Shown here one piece after another: positions 28,676-37,058 of a DNA stretch of 64,000 nucleotides. Position 1 is the first letter of the stretch; every line of letters starts with the position of its first letter. Origin of the DNA: JAXMCI01 sp046349435 (GTDB lineage: Bacteria; Pseudomonadota; Alphaproteobacteria; Dongiales; Dongiaceae); NCBI GenBank assembly GCA_046349435.1, contig JAXMCI010000029.1:24141-88140 (forward strand), given 5' to 3'. A model generated the notes under the pieces. That model was not told the origin of the DNA, did no database searches, and saw only the letters and a program-made list of their open reading frames with translations. The position numbers and the translations under genes were made by a program.

Positions 28676-29670
28676 TTCGTCGCTCCCGCGCCGAGCCGGA
28701 TGCGCGGGTCGAGCAATCCCAGCAGCACGTCGGAGACGAACACGCCGATCACCGTCAGCATGGCGAGGAACATCAGGAAGGAGCCGGCCAGGAACATGTC
28801 CTGGCTGCGCAGCGCGTCGAGCAGCATCGGCCCGGTGGTCGGCAGCGACATCACCACCGAGACGATCACCGCGCCGGAGACCATCTCGGGCAGCAGCGTG
28901 CCGATGTCGGCGATGAACGGGTTCAGCGACATGCGCAGCGGGTACTTGACCAGCAGCCGGCCGCGCGGCAGGCCCTTGGCGCGGGCGGTGACGACATACT
29001 GCTTCTGCAGCTCGTCGAGCAGGTTGGCGCGCAGCCGGCGGATCTGCGCCGCGGTGCCCGACGCGCCGATCACCACCACCGGCAGCCAGAGATGGGCGAG
29101 CACCGACTGCAGCTTGCCCCAGCTCCAGGGCTGGTCGATGTAGTTCGGGTCCATCAGCCCGCCGATCGAGGTGCCGAACCAGACGTTGGCGAAGTAGAGC
29201 AGCACCAGCGCCAGCAGGAAGCTCGGCGTCGCCATCCCGATGAAGCCCAGCACGCTGAGGCCGTAGTCGCCGAGGCTGTACTGGTGCGTCGCCGAGTAGA
29301 TGCCGATCGGGAACGACACCACCCAGACGAACAGCACGGTGGCGATCGACACCAGGGCGGTGAGCAGCAGCCGGTCGCCGACCACCTTGTTGACCGGCAG
29401 GCTGTACTCGAAGGAGTAGCCCATGTCGCCCTGCAGCAGGTTCGTCACCCAGACGAAGTACTGCTCGTAGAACGGCCGGTCGAGGCCGTACTGCTTGCGC
29501 AGGAACTCGATCTTCGCCGGGTTGACCGCCTCGCCCTGGCTCTGCAGCTCGTCGATGTAGCTGGAGAGGTAGTCGCCGGGCGGCGCCTGGATGATGGCGA
29601 AGATCAGGAAGCTGATCACCAGCAGCGTGGGGATCATGGTGAACAGCCGGCGCAGCAGGTAGGCGAACAT
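28672..29670 (-). CDS. Oligopeptide-type ABC transporter permease (DppB/OppB-like)
   Basis: A 332-residue permease starting MFAYLLRRLFTMIPTLLVIS, the standard DppB opening, with six helices, the periplasmic QYGLDRPFYEQYFVWV segment and the cytosolic EAA loop near VTARAKGLPRGRLLVKYPLR. ATG 29670 is preferred to a GTG/ATG further upstream that would add a Pro/Arg-rich tail overlapping the ATPase gene. It pairs with the DppC-like permease through a GTGA overlap. Confidence 0.94.
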   Translation of the reverse strand: MFAYLLRRLFTMIPTLLVISFLIFAIIQAPPGDYLSSYIDELQSQGEAVNPAKIEFLRKQYGLDRPFYEQYFVWVTNLLQGDMGYSFEYSLPVNKVVGDRLLLTALVSIATVLFVWVVSFPIGIYSATHQYSLGDYGLSVLGFIGMATPSFLLALVLLYFANVWFGTSIGGLMDPNYIDQPWSWGKLQSVLAHLWLPVVVIGASGTAAQIRRLRANLLDELQKQYVVTARAKGLPRGRLLVKYPLRMSLNPFIADIGTLLPEMVSGAVIVSVVMSLPTTGPMLLDALRSQDMFLAGSFLMFLAMLTVIGVFVSDVLLGLLDPRIRLGAGATK

Positions 29671-29680
29671 CAGGGCACCG

Positions 29681-31567
29681 TCACGAGGCGAGGTCGAGCT
29701 CGGCCGGCGCCTCGGTGGCGCGCACATAGTGGCCGTTGCCGAGATGCATCAGCTGCGGCTGCCGGCTGGCGTCGATGGTGAAGGGCGCCGGCCAGGCCGC
29801 CGGGTTGGAGGCCTTGCCCTCCATCAGGCGGGTGAAGTCGAGCGGATGGTCGGGGTTGGGCTCCGGCACCGCGGCGAGCAGCGCGCGGGTGTAGGGATGC
29901 ACCGGGTTGCGGAAGAGCAGCGCGCGCGGCGCCAGCTCGACCAGCCGGCCGGCGCACATCACCGCGATCCGGTCGGCGATGTAGTCGACCACCGCCAGGT
30001 TGTGCGAGATGAACAGGTAGGTCAGCCCGAGCTTGTCCTGCAGGTCCTTCAGCAGGTTGAGGATCTGCGCCTGGATCGAGACGTCGAGCGCCGAGACCGG
30101 CTCGTCGCAGATCAGGAAGTCGGGCTTGAGGGCGAGCGCGCGGGCGATGCCGATGCGCTGCCGCTGGCCGCCGGAGAAGCTGTGCGGATAGCGCTTGAGG
30201 TAGCGCGGGTCGAGCCCGACCAGCTCCATCAGCTCCTTGACCATCTCGTTGCGCGTCTCGGAATTGCCGATCCTGTGGATGATCAGCGGCTCGCTGATGA
30301 TGTCGAACACCGTCATGCGCGGGTTGAGCGAGCTGAACGGATCCTGGAACATGAACTGGATCTTGCGGCGAAACGTCATCAGCGCCTCGCCTTCCAGCGC
30401 CAGCAGGTCGACCAGCGTGCCGCGGTCGTTGTAGATGATCTTGCCGCTGTCCGGCGTCAGCGCCCGCATGATGATCTTGCTGAGCGTGGTCTTGCCGCAG
30501 CCGCTCTCGCCGACCAGCCCCAGGCACTCGCCGCGGGCGATGTCGAACCCGACATTGTCGCAGGCCAGCACGCCCTTGCTCTGGCCGCCGAAGAAGCCGC
30601 CCTTGCGCACGAGGTACTGCTTGGTGATGCGGTTGACCGAGAGCAGCGGCCCGACCTCGTCGGCGCCCTCCGGCCAGGGCTCCTTGGCGGCGAGCAGCTG
30701 GCCGGTCGCCGGCTTGATCTCGCGGATCGGCACCAGCCGCTCGCCCGGCTTCATGTCGAAGCGCGGCACCGCGTTCAGCAGGGCGCGCAGATAGGGGTGG
30801 CTCGGCGCGCGGAAGATGTCGTCGAGCGTGCCGCACTCCATGACCCGGCCGTGATACATCACCACCACCTCGTCGGCCATGTTGGCGACGACGCCGAGGT
30901 CGTGGGTGATCATCAGCAGGGCCATGCCGAGCTCGGCCTGCAGGTCGCCCATCAGCTTGAGGATCTGCGCCTGGATGGTGACGTCGAGCGCGGTGGTCGG
31001 CTCGTCGGCGATCAGCAGCGCCGGCCGGCAGATCAGCGCCATGGCGATCATCGCGCGCTGGCGCAGCCCGCCGGAGAGCTCGAAAGGATAGGTGTCGAGC
31101 GCGCGCAGCGGGTCGGGGAACCCGACCAGCCGGAGCATGTCGCGCACCAGCTCGCGGCCTTCCGTCTTGCCGACCCGGCGATGCAGGTGCAGCGCCTCGC
31201 CGATCTGGTCGCCGATCGTGTGCACCGGCGACAGCGCCGTCATCGGCTCCTGGAAGATGATCGAGATGCGGCCGCCGCGGATCGCCTGCATCACCCGGCT
31301 GTTCGGGCGCAGCGCCGCGATGTCGGTGACGGTGCCCGGCAGGTTGGGGTCGGCGAACAGGATCTGGCCGTCGCGGATCACCGCGGAGCGCGGCAGGATC
31401 CCCATGATCGCCTGGCTCACCACCGACTTGCCCGAGCCCGACTCGCCGACCAGCGCCACGGTGCTGCCGGGCGCCACCCGGAAGGAGACGCCGCGCACCG
31501 CGTCGATGACGCCGCCATCGACGCGGAAGGAGACCGCCAGGCTGCGGACGGTGAGCAGGTCGGTCAT
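29681..31567 (-). CDS. Fused dual ABC ATPase of an oligopeptide-type transporter (DppD-DppF)
   Basis: A 628-residue protein with two complete ABC domains. Domain 1 has GESGSGKS at residues 41-48, LSGGLRQR and LLIADEPTTALD. Domain 2 has GESGCGKT, FSGGQRQRIGIARAL and LICDEPVSALD. Each ends with an oligopeptide-transporter C-terminal cap region (HPYLRALLNAVPR, HPYTRALLAAVPE). It would energise the two adjacent permeases. All catalytic motifs are intact. Its ATG overlaps the stop of the upstream membrane-protein gene, tying the transporter to the glycan operon. Confidence 0.95.
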   Translation of the reverse strand: MTDLLTVRSLAVSFRVDGGVIDAVRGVSFRVAPGSTVALVGESGSGKSVVSQAIMGILPRSAVIRDGQILFADPNLPGTVTDIAALRPNSRVMQAIRGGRISIIFQEPMTALSPVHTIGDQIGEALHLHRRVGKTEGRELVRDMLRLVGFPDPLRALDTYPFELSGGLRQRAMIAMALICRPALLIADEPTTALDVTIQAQILKLMGDLQAELGMALLMITHDLGVVANMADEVVVMYHGRVMECGTLDDIFRAPSHPYLRALLNAVPRFDMKPGERLVPIREIKPATGQLLAAKEPWPEGADEVGPLLSVNRITKQYLVRKGGFFGGQSKGVLACDNVGFDIARGECLGLVGESGCGKTTLSKIIMRALTPDSGKIIYNDRGTLVDLLALEGEALMTFRRKIQFMFQDPFSSLNPRMTVFDIISEPLIIHRIGNSETRNEMVKELMELVGLDPRYLKRYPHSFSGGQRQRIGIARALALKPDFLICDEPVSALDVSIQAQILNLLKDLQDKLGLTYLFISHNLAVVDYIADRIAVMCAGRLVELAPRALLFRNPVHPYTRALLAAVPEPNPDHPLDFTRLMEGKASNPAAWPAPFTIDASRQPQLMHLGNGHYVRATEAPAELDLAS

Positions 31568-32073
31568 GGCTGCGCCTCCGCGGCCGCCCCGGCCGGCTCG
31601 CGCGCCGCGAGGTTGGCGAGCGTGATCTCGTCGAGCACCAGGTCGTTGTCGCGCGCGGCCAGCACGGCGCGCTCGATCACGCGGTCGAATCCTTCAAGGG
31701 TGGAATCGACCGCGATGCGGGTGCCGGCTCCGGTCAGCTGCAGCACCATCCATCCCCCCTGGCGATTGCGCCGGGTCGAGTAGTAACGCAGCCGCAATCC
31801 CGACAGATCCCGCCATCGCACCGACCGCATGCCCGCCCCACCGGCCGCCAGCGCCTCGTCGTTGAGGATGATCCGCGTCCGCTGGCGCCACACGTTGCGC
31901 AATGTGAAGACGAGAAACAGGCCCGTCAATCCGCCAAATATGACGATGGCGGCCGGCGCCGTCGGGGCCAGCGCCCAGGCGCCGCCGCTCAGCGCCGCGC
32001 CCACCCCGCCGCGCGCATAGTCGGGCAGCAGCGCCGCGAAGGGATAGCGCAGCTCCTCGCCCGCGGTGCTCAC
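31564..32073 (-). CDS. Membrane protein with PH-like C-terminal domain, unknown function
   Basis: 169 residues. A hydrophobic stretch at about residues 25-60 (including PTAPAAIVIFGGLTGLFLVF) gives one or two membrane helices. After it comes TRIILNDEALAA, RWRDLSGLRLRYYSTRRN and MVLQLTGAGTRIAVDSTLEG, a strand pattern resembling bacterial PH-like (bPH) domains. The family is not one I recognise. The GTG start overlaps the deacetylase stop, and its stop overlaps the ABC ATPase start, so it bridges the glycan and transport halves of the operon. Confidence 0.6.
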   Translation of the reverse strand: MSTAGEELRYPFAALLPDYARGGVGAALSGGAWALAPTAPAAIVIFGGLTGLFLVFTLRNVWRQRTRIILNDEALAAGGAGMRSVRWRDLSGLRLRYYSTRRNRQGGWMVLQLTGAGTRIAVDSTLEGFDRVIERAVLAARDNDLVLDEITLANLAAREPAGAAAEAQP

Positions 32074-32822
32074 GACCGGGCCCCGAACAGCTCGTCGGCC
32101 GAGAGGAAGCGCGCGCCGCCCTCGATCAGCGTCGCCAGCCAGCGCTCGACGAAGGTCCAGGCGTCGGCCCCGTGCACCAGGTGGTGGGTCAGCAGGCCGG
32201 TGGCCTCGGTCCGGTCGACCAGGCCGCCGCGCCGGGCCGAGAGATGGTCGATGGTCAGCCGCAGCGCCGCCGCCTCGCCGACGAAGCCGCGGGCCTGCCA
32301 GTCGACGATGTCGACATGGGTGTTGACCAGGACCAGGCCGGGGCCGCCGCTCGCCGCCCGGCGCGGCCGGTAGGTCGAGAGGCCGGCATAGCCGGCGGCG
32401 GGCAGCGCCGCGGCGACCTCCGGGTCGATGCGGTTCCAGGGCGGCACCAGCACCCGGCGGAAACGGGCGCCGAACAGGCGGACGAGCCGCCGGGCGCCGC
32501 GGCCGAGCTCCTCCAGCACCGCGGCCAGCGGCCGCTCGGCGCCGAGCTCGGCCTTCTTGGCGCCGGCCGGCGCGTGGTTGAGGTGGGCATAGCCGTGCTG
32601 CAGCACCGCGGCGGTCTCGCCGGCCAGCCGCTCGGCCAGCGCCGGGGTGGCGAGCGCCGGGATGACCGCCAGCGCCAGCGGCAGCCGGCCGGCCTCGGCG
32701 AGCAGCCGGTCGAGCGCGGCCGAGGGCTCGGTGGCGTCGTCGTCGCGCCACCACAGGGTCGGCACCAGCCCGTCCGCGCGCCACAGCGCCAGCTCGGCGG
32801 CGAGCAGCGCCCAGCTGCTCAT
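32070..32822 (-). CDS. Polysaccharide deacetylase-like protein
   Basis: A 250-residue protein. TLWWRDDDATEP supplies the paired Asp motif, LQHGYAHLNHAP the HxxxxH metal motif, and RVLVPPWNRIDPEV the third conserved segment, as in the NodB-homology (CE4-like) superfamily. No signal peptide is seen with ATG 32822, so it may act in the cytosol on a nucleotide- or lipid-linked sugar. An upstream start (MPAGAGGA) is less likely. It overlaps both neighbours by 4 bases. Confidence 0.8.
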   Translation of the reverse strand: MSSWALLAAELALWRADGLVPTLWWRDDDATEPSAALDRLLAEAGRLPLALAVIPALATPALAERLAGETAAVLQHGYAHLNHAPAGAKKAELGAERPLAAVLEELGRGARRLVRLFGARFRRVLVPPWNRIDPEVAAALPAAGYAGLSTYRPRRAASGGPGLVLVNTHVDIVDWQARGFVGEAAALRLTIDHLSARRGGLVDRTEATGLLTHHLVHGADAWTFVERWLATLIEGGARFLSADELFGARS

Positions 32823-33964
32823 CGCACCGCCAGCGCCTGCAGGCAACGCGCCGTGCCGGCGGCCCCGTCGAGATCGAGGCCGGCCAGCGGCGGCGGCGGC
32901 CGGTCGAGCGCGGCGTCGAGCGCCGCCGCCAGCCGCTCCGGCGTCAGGTCGGCGGCCTCGACCAGCCCGACCAGCCCGCGCGCGGCGAGCCGCCGGGCGC
33001 GCAGGGTCTGCTCCATCTCGTTCCCGGCGGCGAACGGCACGATGACCGCGCGCGCGCCCGCGACCAGCAAGTCCATGACGGTGTTATAGCCGCCTTGCGA
33101 CAGGGATATCAGACAATTCCGCAGCAGGGTCGGGAAGTCCCGCCGGAAGCGCTCGACGCTGACGCCGGGCGGCGCGGCGGCGGCGATCCCGGCCAGCGCC
33201 GCGTCGGGCAGGTTGGGACCGGCGATCAGCCGCCAGGGCGCCGCGGCGGCGCGGCAGAGCGGCCGCGCCGCCAGCGCCGCGCGCAGCAGTGGCAGCCCGA
33301 CGGCGCCGCCGCCGGCCGAGACCACCACCTCGCCGCGTCCGGCCGCGCTCGCCGGGTCCGCGGACCCGCTCTCGACGACGTAACCGGTGTATTCGATGCG
33401 GTCGGCCAGCGCCGCGGCGGCCGGAAAAGATTCCTCGATGCGGAACAGCCGGGGATCGCCGTGCACCAGCACCCGGTCGTAGAAGCGCTCGACCAGCGCG
33501 ACGATCTCGCGCTGGCGCTTCGGGTCGGGCTTGTCGACCAGGATGTCGCGCACCGAGCAGGCGACCCGCGGCGGCGTCGGGCGCGCCGCCGCCGCCTCGA
33601 GCAGCGGCAGCAGCTCGAAGCGGAAGGGCCGGCGGCCGAACGGGAACAGCTCGATCAGCAGGATGTCGGGCGCCTCGGCCGCGAAGGCGGCGAGCAGCGC
33701 GTCGCGCCGCGCCATGCGCCAGGCGTCGTCGATCGGCCGGCCGGCGGCGTCGAGGATGGTGGCGAAGCCCTCGTCGCCGGCCAGCGCCGGCGCCAGCTGC
33801 AGCAGCCGGGCGCCGCCGATCGAGAGGTGCGGCACCGGCGCGCCGCCGGTGACGAACAGCACGTCGAAGCCGGCGGCGTCGAGCGCCCGGGCGATCACCG
33901 CGGCGCGCCGGAGATGGCCGATGCCGAGCAGGTGCTGGACGTAGAAGAAGACCCTGGCGCTCAT
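32819..33964 (-). CDS. MurG-like (GT28 fold) glycosyltransferase B
   Basis: A 381-residue GT-B enzyme. The N-domain has VQHLLGIGHLRRAAVIARAL, equivalent to the MurG GGTGGH loop region; the C-domain has ISLSQGGYNTVMDLLVAGARAVIVPF and GNEMEQTLRA, the UDP-sugar site. It is paralogous to the protein at 37.1-38.3 kb, which has GLGHLRRCRAIAHAL in the same place. The acceptor is unknown. The gene overlaps the deacetylase and phosphatase genes by 4 bases each. Confidence 0.85.
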   Translation of the reverse strand: MSARVFFYVQHLLGIGHLRRAAVIARALDAAGFDVLFVTGGAPVPHLSIGGARLLQLAPALAGDEGFATILDAAGRPIDDAWRMARRDALLAAFAAEAPDILLIELFPFGRRPFRFELLPLLEAAAARPTPPRVACSVRDILVDKPDPKRQREIVALVERFYDRVLVHGDPRLFRIEESFPAAAALADRIEYTGYVVESGSADPASAAGRGEVVVSAGGGAVGLPLLRAALAARPLCRAAAAPWRLIAGPNLPDAALAGIAAAAPPGVSVERFRRDFPTLLRNCLISLSQGGYNTVMDLLVAGARAVIVPFAAGNEMEQTLRARRLAARGLVGLVEAADLTPERLAAALDAALDRPPPPLAGLDLDGAAGTARCLQALAVR

Positions 33965-34587
33965 GGCGGCGGACCCGGGGGCGGCTCGATGGCGAGGTTG
34001 AGCTGCTCGAGCGCGGGCGTGCCGTCGGCAGCCAGCCGCAGCACCTGCAGCCGGCCGAGGTCGAGCCGGTCGGGCGGGCGGCCGAGCATCGGCCAGCCGG
34101 TCGCCCGGGCGTAGAGCGCGCGGATCACGCCCTTGTGGGTGACCGCCAGCGTGTCCCGGCCGGCGGCGGCGAGCTCGGCGAGCAGCGGCGCCAGGCGCGC
34201 CTGCACCTGGCGCGGGCTCTCGCCGCCCGGCGCGGCGAAATCAAGGCCGCGGGCCTCCAGCGCCGCGACGCCCTCCGGATCGGCGGCGCGCAGCTCGGCG
34301 AGCCGGCAGCCCTCCCAGCGGCCGAAGCTCATCTCCGACAGGCGCGGCTCGATCGCCGGCGCGGGCGCACCGGGATGGCTTGCGTGCAGCAGCGCCGCCG
34401 TCTCGCCGGCCCGGGCCAGCGGGCTGGCCAGCCAGCGCACGCCCGGCCGCAGCAGCCAGCCGGGCAGCCGCCAGGCCGCCGCCGCCGCCCGCCCGCCCGG
34501 GCTCAGCGCCAGGTCGGTGCCGCCCTGCAGCCGGCGTTCCTCGTTCCAGGCGGTCGCGGCATGGCGGAGCAGCGCCAGGCGGATCAT
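33961..34587 (-). CDS. Histidine phosphatase family protein
   Basis: A 208-residue phosphatase of the phosphoglycerate-mutase-like clan. LALLRHAATAWNEERRLQGGTD holds the catalytic RHxxT-like site (here RHAAT), with EMSFGRWEGCRLAEL and a second His in LAVTHKGVIRALYA. It may dephosphorylate a sugar phosphate or lipid carrier in the same pathway. The ATG overlaps the upstream GT4 stop. A residue difference (RHAAT rather than RHGET) is common in sub-families and need not be inactivating. Confidence 0.88.
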   Translation of the reverse strand: MIRLALLRHAATAWNEERRLQGGTDLALSPGGRAAAAAWRLPGWLLRPGVRWLASPLARAGETAALLHASHPGAPAPAIEPRLSEMSFGRWEGCRLAELRAADPEGVAALEARGLDFAAPGGESPRQVQARLAPLLAELAAAGRDTLAVTHKGVIRALYARATGWPMLGRPPDRLDLGRLQVLRLAADGTPALEQLNLAIEPPPGPPP

Positions 34588-35747
34588 GCGGCGGCCGCCG
34601 GCCGGGGCATCGCCAGCGCGTCGGAGAGCGCCGCGTCGAGACGCCGCGCCGCGGCGGCAATGTCGTGCTCGGCGGCCATGCGGGCCGCGGCTGCCGTTCC
34701 CAGACGGCTGCGCTCCTCCGGGGAGTCCAGCAGGCGCCCCAGCGCCGCGGCGAAGGCGCCGACATCGCCCGGCGTGGTGAGCAGGCCGGTGACCCCGTCG
34801 GCGACGATCGCCGGCACGCCGCCGAACGCGCCGGCCACCACCGCCAGGCCGCTCGCCTGGGCCTCCAGCAGCGTCATGCCCCAGGCTTCGTTGATCGCCG
34901 GCCAGGCATAGAGATCGGCGGCGGCGTAGGTGCCCGGCAGCTCCCGCTCGCCGAGCGCGCCGAGGAAGGTGACGCGCCGATCGAACCGGGCGAAGGCGGC
35001 CTCGACATCCGGCCGCGCCGGACCGTCGCCGGCCAGCAGGACGTGCCAGGGCCGGTCGGCAAGCCGGCCGAGCGCATCGGCCAGCAGCCGGTAGGAGGCG
35101 AGCTTGTCGCCCGGACGCATCATGGCGACGCTGAGCAGCAGCGGCGTCGCCACGTCGAGCCCGAGCGAGATGCGCCTGGCGGCCCGCGCCACGGGTGCGA
35201 CCGACCGGGCCCTGCGGTAGGGCGCGGTGTCGATGAAGGGCGGCAGCCGGCGCAGCCGCTCCGGGCCCTCGAGCAGCGGCAGCAGGCACTCGCCGTCGGC
35301 CGGGTTGAGCATCAGGACCAGGGTGGCGCCGGCGATCGCCGCCGCCGCAGCCCGGTGGCCGAGGTCCCAGGCACCGCCGGCCCGCTTGGGCGCATGCGAG
35401 GCCTCCGCCACGAGATAGGGGATGCCGAGCGCGCGGCTGACCGGCGGCCCCAGCCAGTCCGGCGCCTTGTGGTAGAGGTGATAGGTGAGCCAGGCCTGCG
35501 GCCGCCCCTCCGGCGGGGCGGCCAGCCAGCCGGCGATCAACGCCCGGGCGCGCGCGGCGCCGCGGCCGGCGATGGCGCGCTGCCGCGCCGGCTCGCCGCT
35601 TCCCTCGTAGCTGCGCAGCCGGCTCGCCACCGTCACCTCGTGCCCGCCCAGCGCCAGCGCCGCCATCAGCAGCCGGGCCATCCGCCGGTCGCCCGACGGC
35701 ACGGGATGGTCGGGCGGCTTGAGCGGCGCGTAGAAGGCTACGCGCAT
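34584..35747 (-). CDS. GT4-family glycosyltransferase B
   Basis: A 387-residue GT-B enzyme starting MRVAFYAPLKPPDHPVPSGD. The N-domain has the GDRRMARLLMAALALGGHEV glycine-rich loop. The C-domain carries LAGDGPARPDVEA and the EX7E motif region INEAWGMTLLEAQASGLAVV. Sugar and acceptor are unknown. Its start lies inside the end of the other GT4 gene (10-base overlap), and its stop overlaps the phosphatase start. Confidence 0.9.
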   Translation of the reverse strand: MRVAFYAPLKPPDHPVPSGDRRMARLLMAALALGGHEVTVASRLRSYEGSGEPARQRAIAGRGAARARALIAGWLAAPPEGRPQAWLTYHLYHKAPDWLGPPVSRALGIPYLVAEASHAPKRAGGAWDLGHRAAAAAIAGATLVLMLNPADGECLLPLLEGPERLRRLPPFIDTAPYRRARSVAPVARAARRISLGLDVATPLLLSVAMMRPGDKLASYRLLADALGRLADRPWHVLLAGDGPARPDVEAAFARFDRRVTFLGALGERELPGTYAAADLYAWPAINEAWGMTLLEAQASGLAVVAGAFGGVPAIVADGVTGLLTTPGDVGAFAAALGRLLDSPEERSRLGTAAAARMAAEHDIAAAARRLDAALSDALAMPRPAAAA

Positions 35748-36997
35748 TGCGCCGCTCCCCGGCCTGCCGCCGGCGCCAGGCCGAAGCGGGCGGCCAGCCG
35801 GTCGAGCCCGCCGGCCTCGTCGAAGTCGCGCCGCACCCGGGCGAAGCCGGCCTCCCCCAGCCGCTGCCGCAGCGCCGGGTCGCCGATCATCCGGGCCAGC
35901 GCCGCGGCCAGCGCCGCCGGCTCGCCCGGCGGCGCCAGCAGGCCGGTCTCGCCGTCGATCACCAGCTCGGGCACCGCGGCGACCGCGGTCGAGACCACCG
36001 CCAGGCGTTGGCTCTGCGCCTCGAGCAGCACGTTGGGCAGGCCGTCGCGGTCGCCGTCGGCGGCGATCCGGCTGGCCAGCACGAAGAGGTCGGCGGCGCG
36101 GTAGCGGCGCAGCACCTCCTCCTGCGGCTGCGCGCCCAGCCATTCGATGCGCTCGGCCAGCCCGAGCGCCGCCGCCTGCTGCTTCAGCCCGGCGGCGAGC
36201 GGGCCGCCGCCGACATGGACGAGGCGCCAGGCGAGGCCCGGCGGCAGCCGCGCCAGCGCCGCCAGCAGGTCGTCGAGCCCCTTCTTCGGCACCGCCCGGC
36301 CGACCGACAGCAGGGCGATCGGCCGGCCGGGGTCGCTGCCGTCGGCGCCGGCCGGCCGCGGCGGCGGCGCGGCGAAGCGCGCGAAGTCGAGGCCGTGATA
36401 GAGCAGCGTCACCCGCCCCGGCTCCGGCGCCAGCGCCTCGAGCCGGGCGAGGCCGTAGCGGTTGCAGGTGACCAGCCACTCGATCGCCGCCAGCTTCTCG
36501 CGGATCTCCCAGTCCGGCAGCAGCCAGATGTCCTTGGCGTGCGCCGAGCCGCTCCAGGGCAGGCCGCGCATGACGGCGGCGTAGCGCGCCACCGAGCCCG
36601 GCGTGTGCAGGAAGTGCGAGTGCAGCCGCCCGATCTCGGCCGGCAGCTCGGCCGCCAGCACCAGCGCCTGGCCGAGGCGCCGGGCCCGGTTCACCGTGCG
36701 GTCGCGCCGGAAGTCGCGCAGCCACAGCCCGAGCGCGCGGCGGTAGCCGGGCAGACGGCGGGCCCGCCACCAGCCCTTCAGCGATCGCCAGGGCTCGTGC
36801 AGGACGTATTCCGGCAGGTAGAGCAGCGGGGCGCGGATCTGGCCGTGCACGGGATGCTGCACCCGGTCGGTCGGATGGCGCAGCGAGACGATGCGGATGT
36901 CGAGCCCGCGCGCCTCCAGCCCGTGGATCTCCTGGGCGATGAAGGTCTCGCTGAGCCGCGGATAGCCCTTGAGGACGAACGCGACCGGCGCCGGCAT
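35738..36997 (-). CDS. GT4-family glycosyltransferase A
   Basis: A 419-residue GT-B enzyme with FVLKGYPRLSETFIAQEIHG at the N-terminus, the pattern of colanic-acid and exopolysaccharide glycosyltransferases. HSHFLHTPGSVARYAAVM and AHAKDIW follow. The C-domain has LLSVGRAVPKKGLDDLLAAL and RDGLPNVLLEAQSQRLAVVS with the EX7E acidic residues. The family suggests envelope polysaccharide or lipooligosaccharide assembly. A palindromic element separates it from the MurG-like gene upstream. Confidence 0.92.
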   Translation of the reverse strand: MPAPVAFVLKGYPRLSETFIAQEIHGLEARGLDIRIVSLRHPTDRVQHPVHGQIRAPLLYLPEYVLHEPWRSLKGWWRARRLPGYRRALGLWLRDFRRDRTVNRARRLGQALVLAAELPAEIGRLHSHFLHTPGSVARYAAVMRGLPWSGSAHAKDIWLLPDWEIREKLAAIEWLVTCNRYGLARLEALAPEPGRVTLLYHGLDFARFAAPPPRPAGADGSDPGRPIALLSVGRAVPKKGLDDLLAALARLPPGLAWRLVHVGGGPLAAGLKQQAAALGLAERIEWLGAQPQEEVLRRYRAADLFVLASRIAADGDRDGLPNVLLEAQSQRLAVVSTAVAAVPELVIDGETGLLAPPGEPAALAAALARMIGDPALRQRLGEAGFARVRRDFDEAGGLDRLAARFGLAPAAGRGAAQCA

Positions 36998-37012
36998 GAC
37001 GGGCCGTTCTAG

Positions 37013-37045
37013 CCCCTCGCCCGCGTCCGCGCCGCGGGAGAGGGG
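37013..37045. repeat. REP-like palindromic element
   Basis: CCCCTCGCCCGCG (37013-37025) and CGCGGGAGAGGGG (37033-37045) pair at 12 of 13 positions around a 7-base loop. It lies between two genes of the glycan operon. Similar CCTCTCCC/GGGCGAGG palindromes occur at 54711 and 60175, suggesting a dispersed family. Confidence 0.55.
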
Positions 37046-37058
37046 GAGGCCGAATCCA

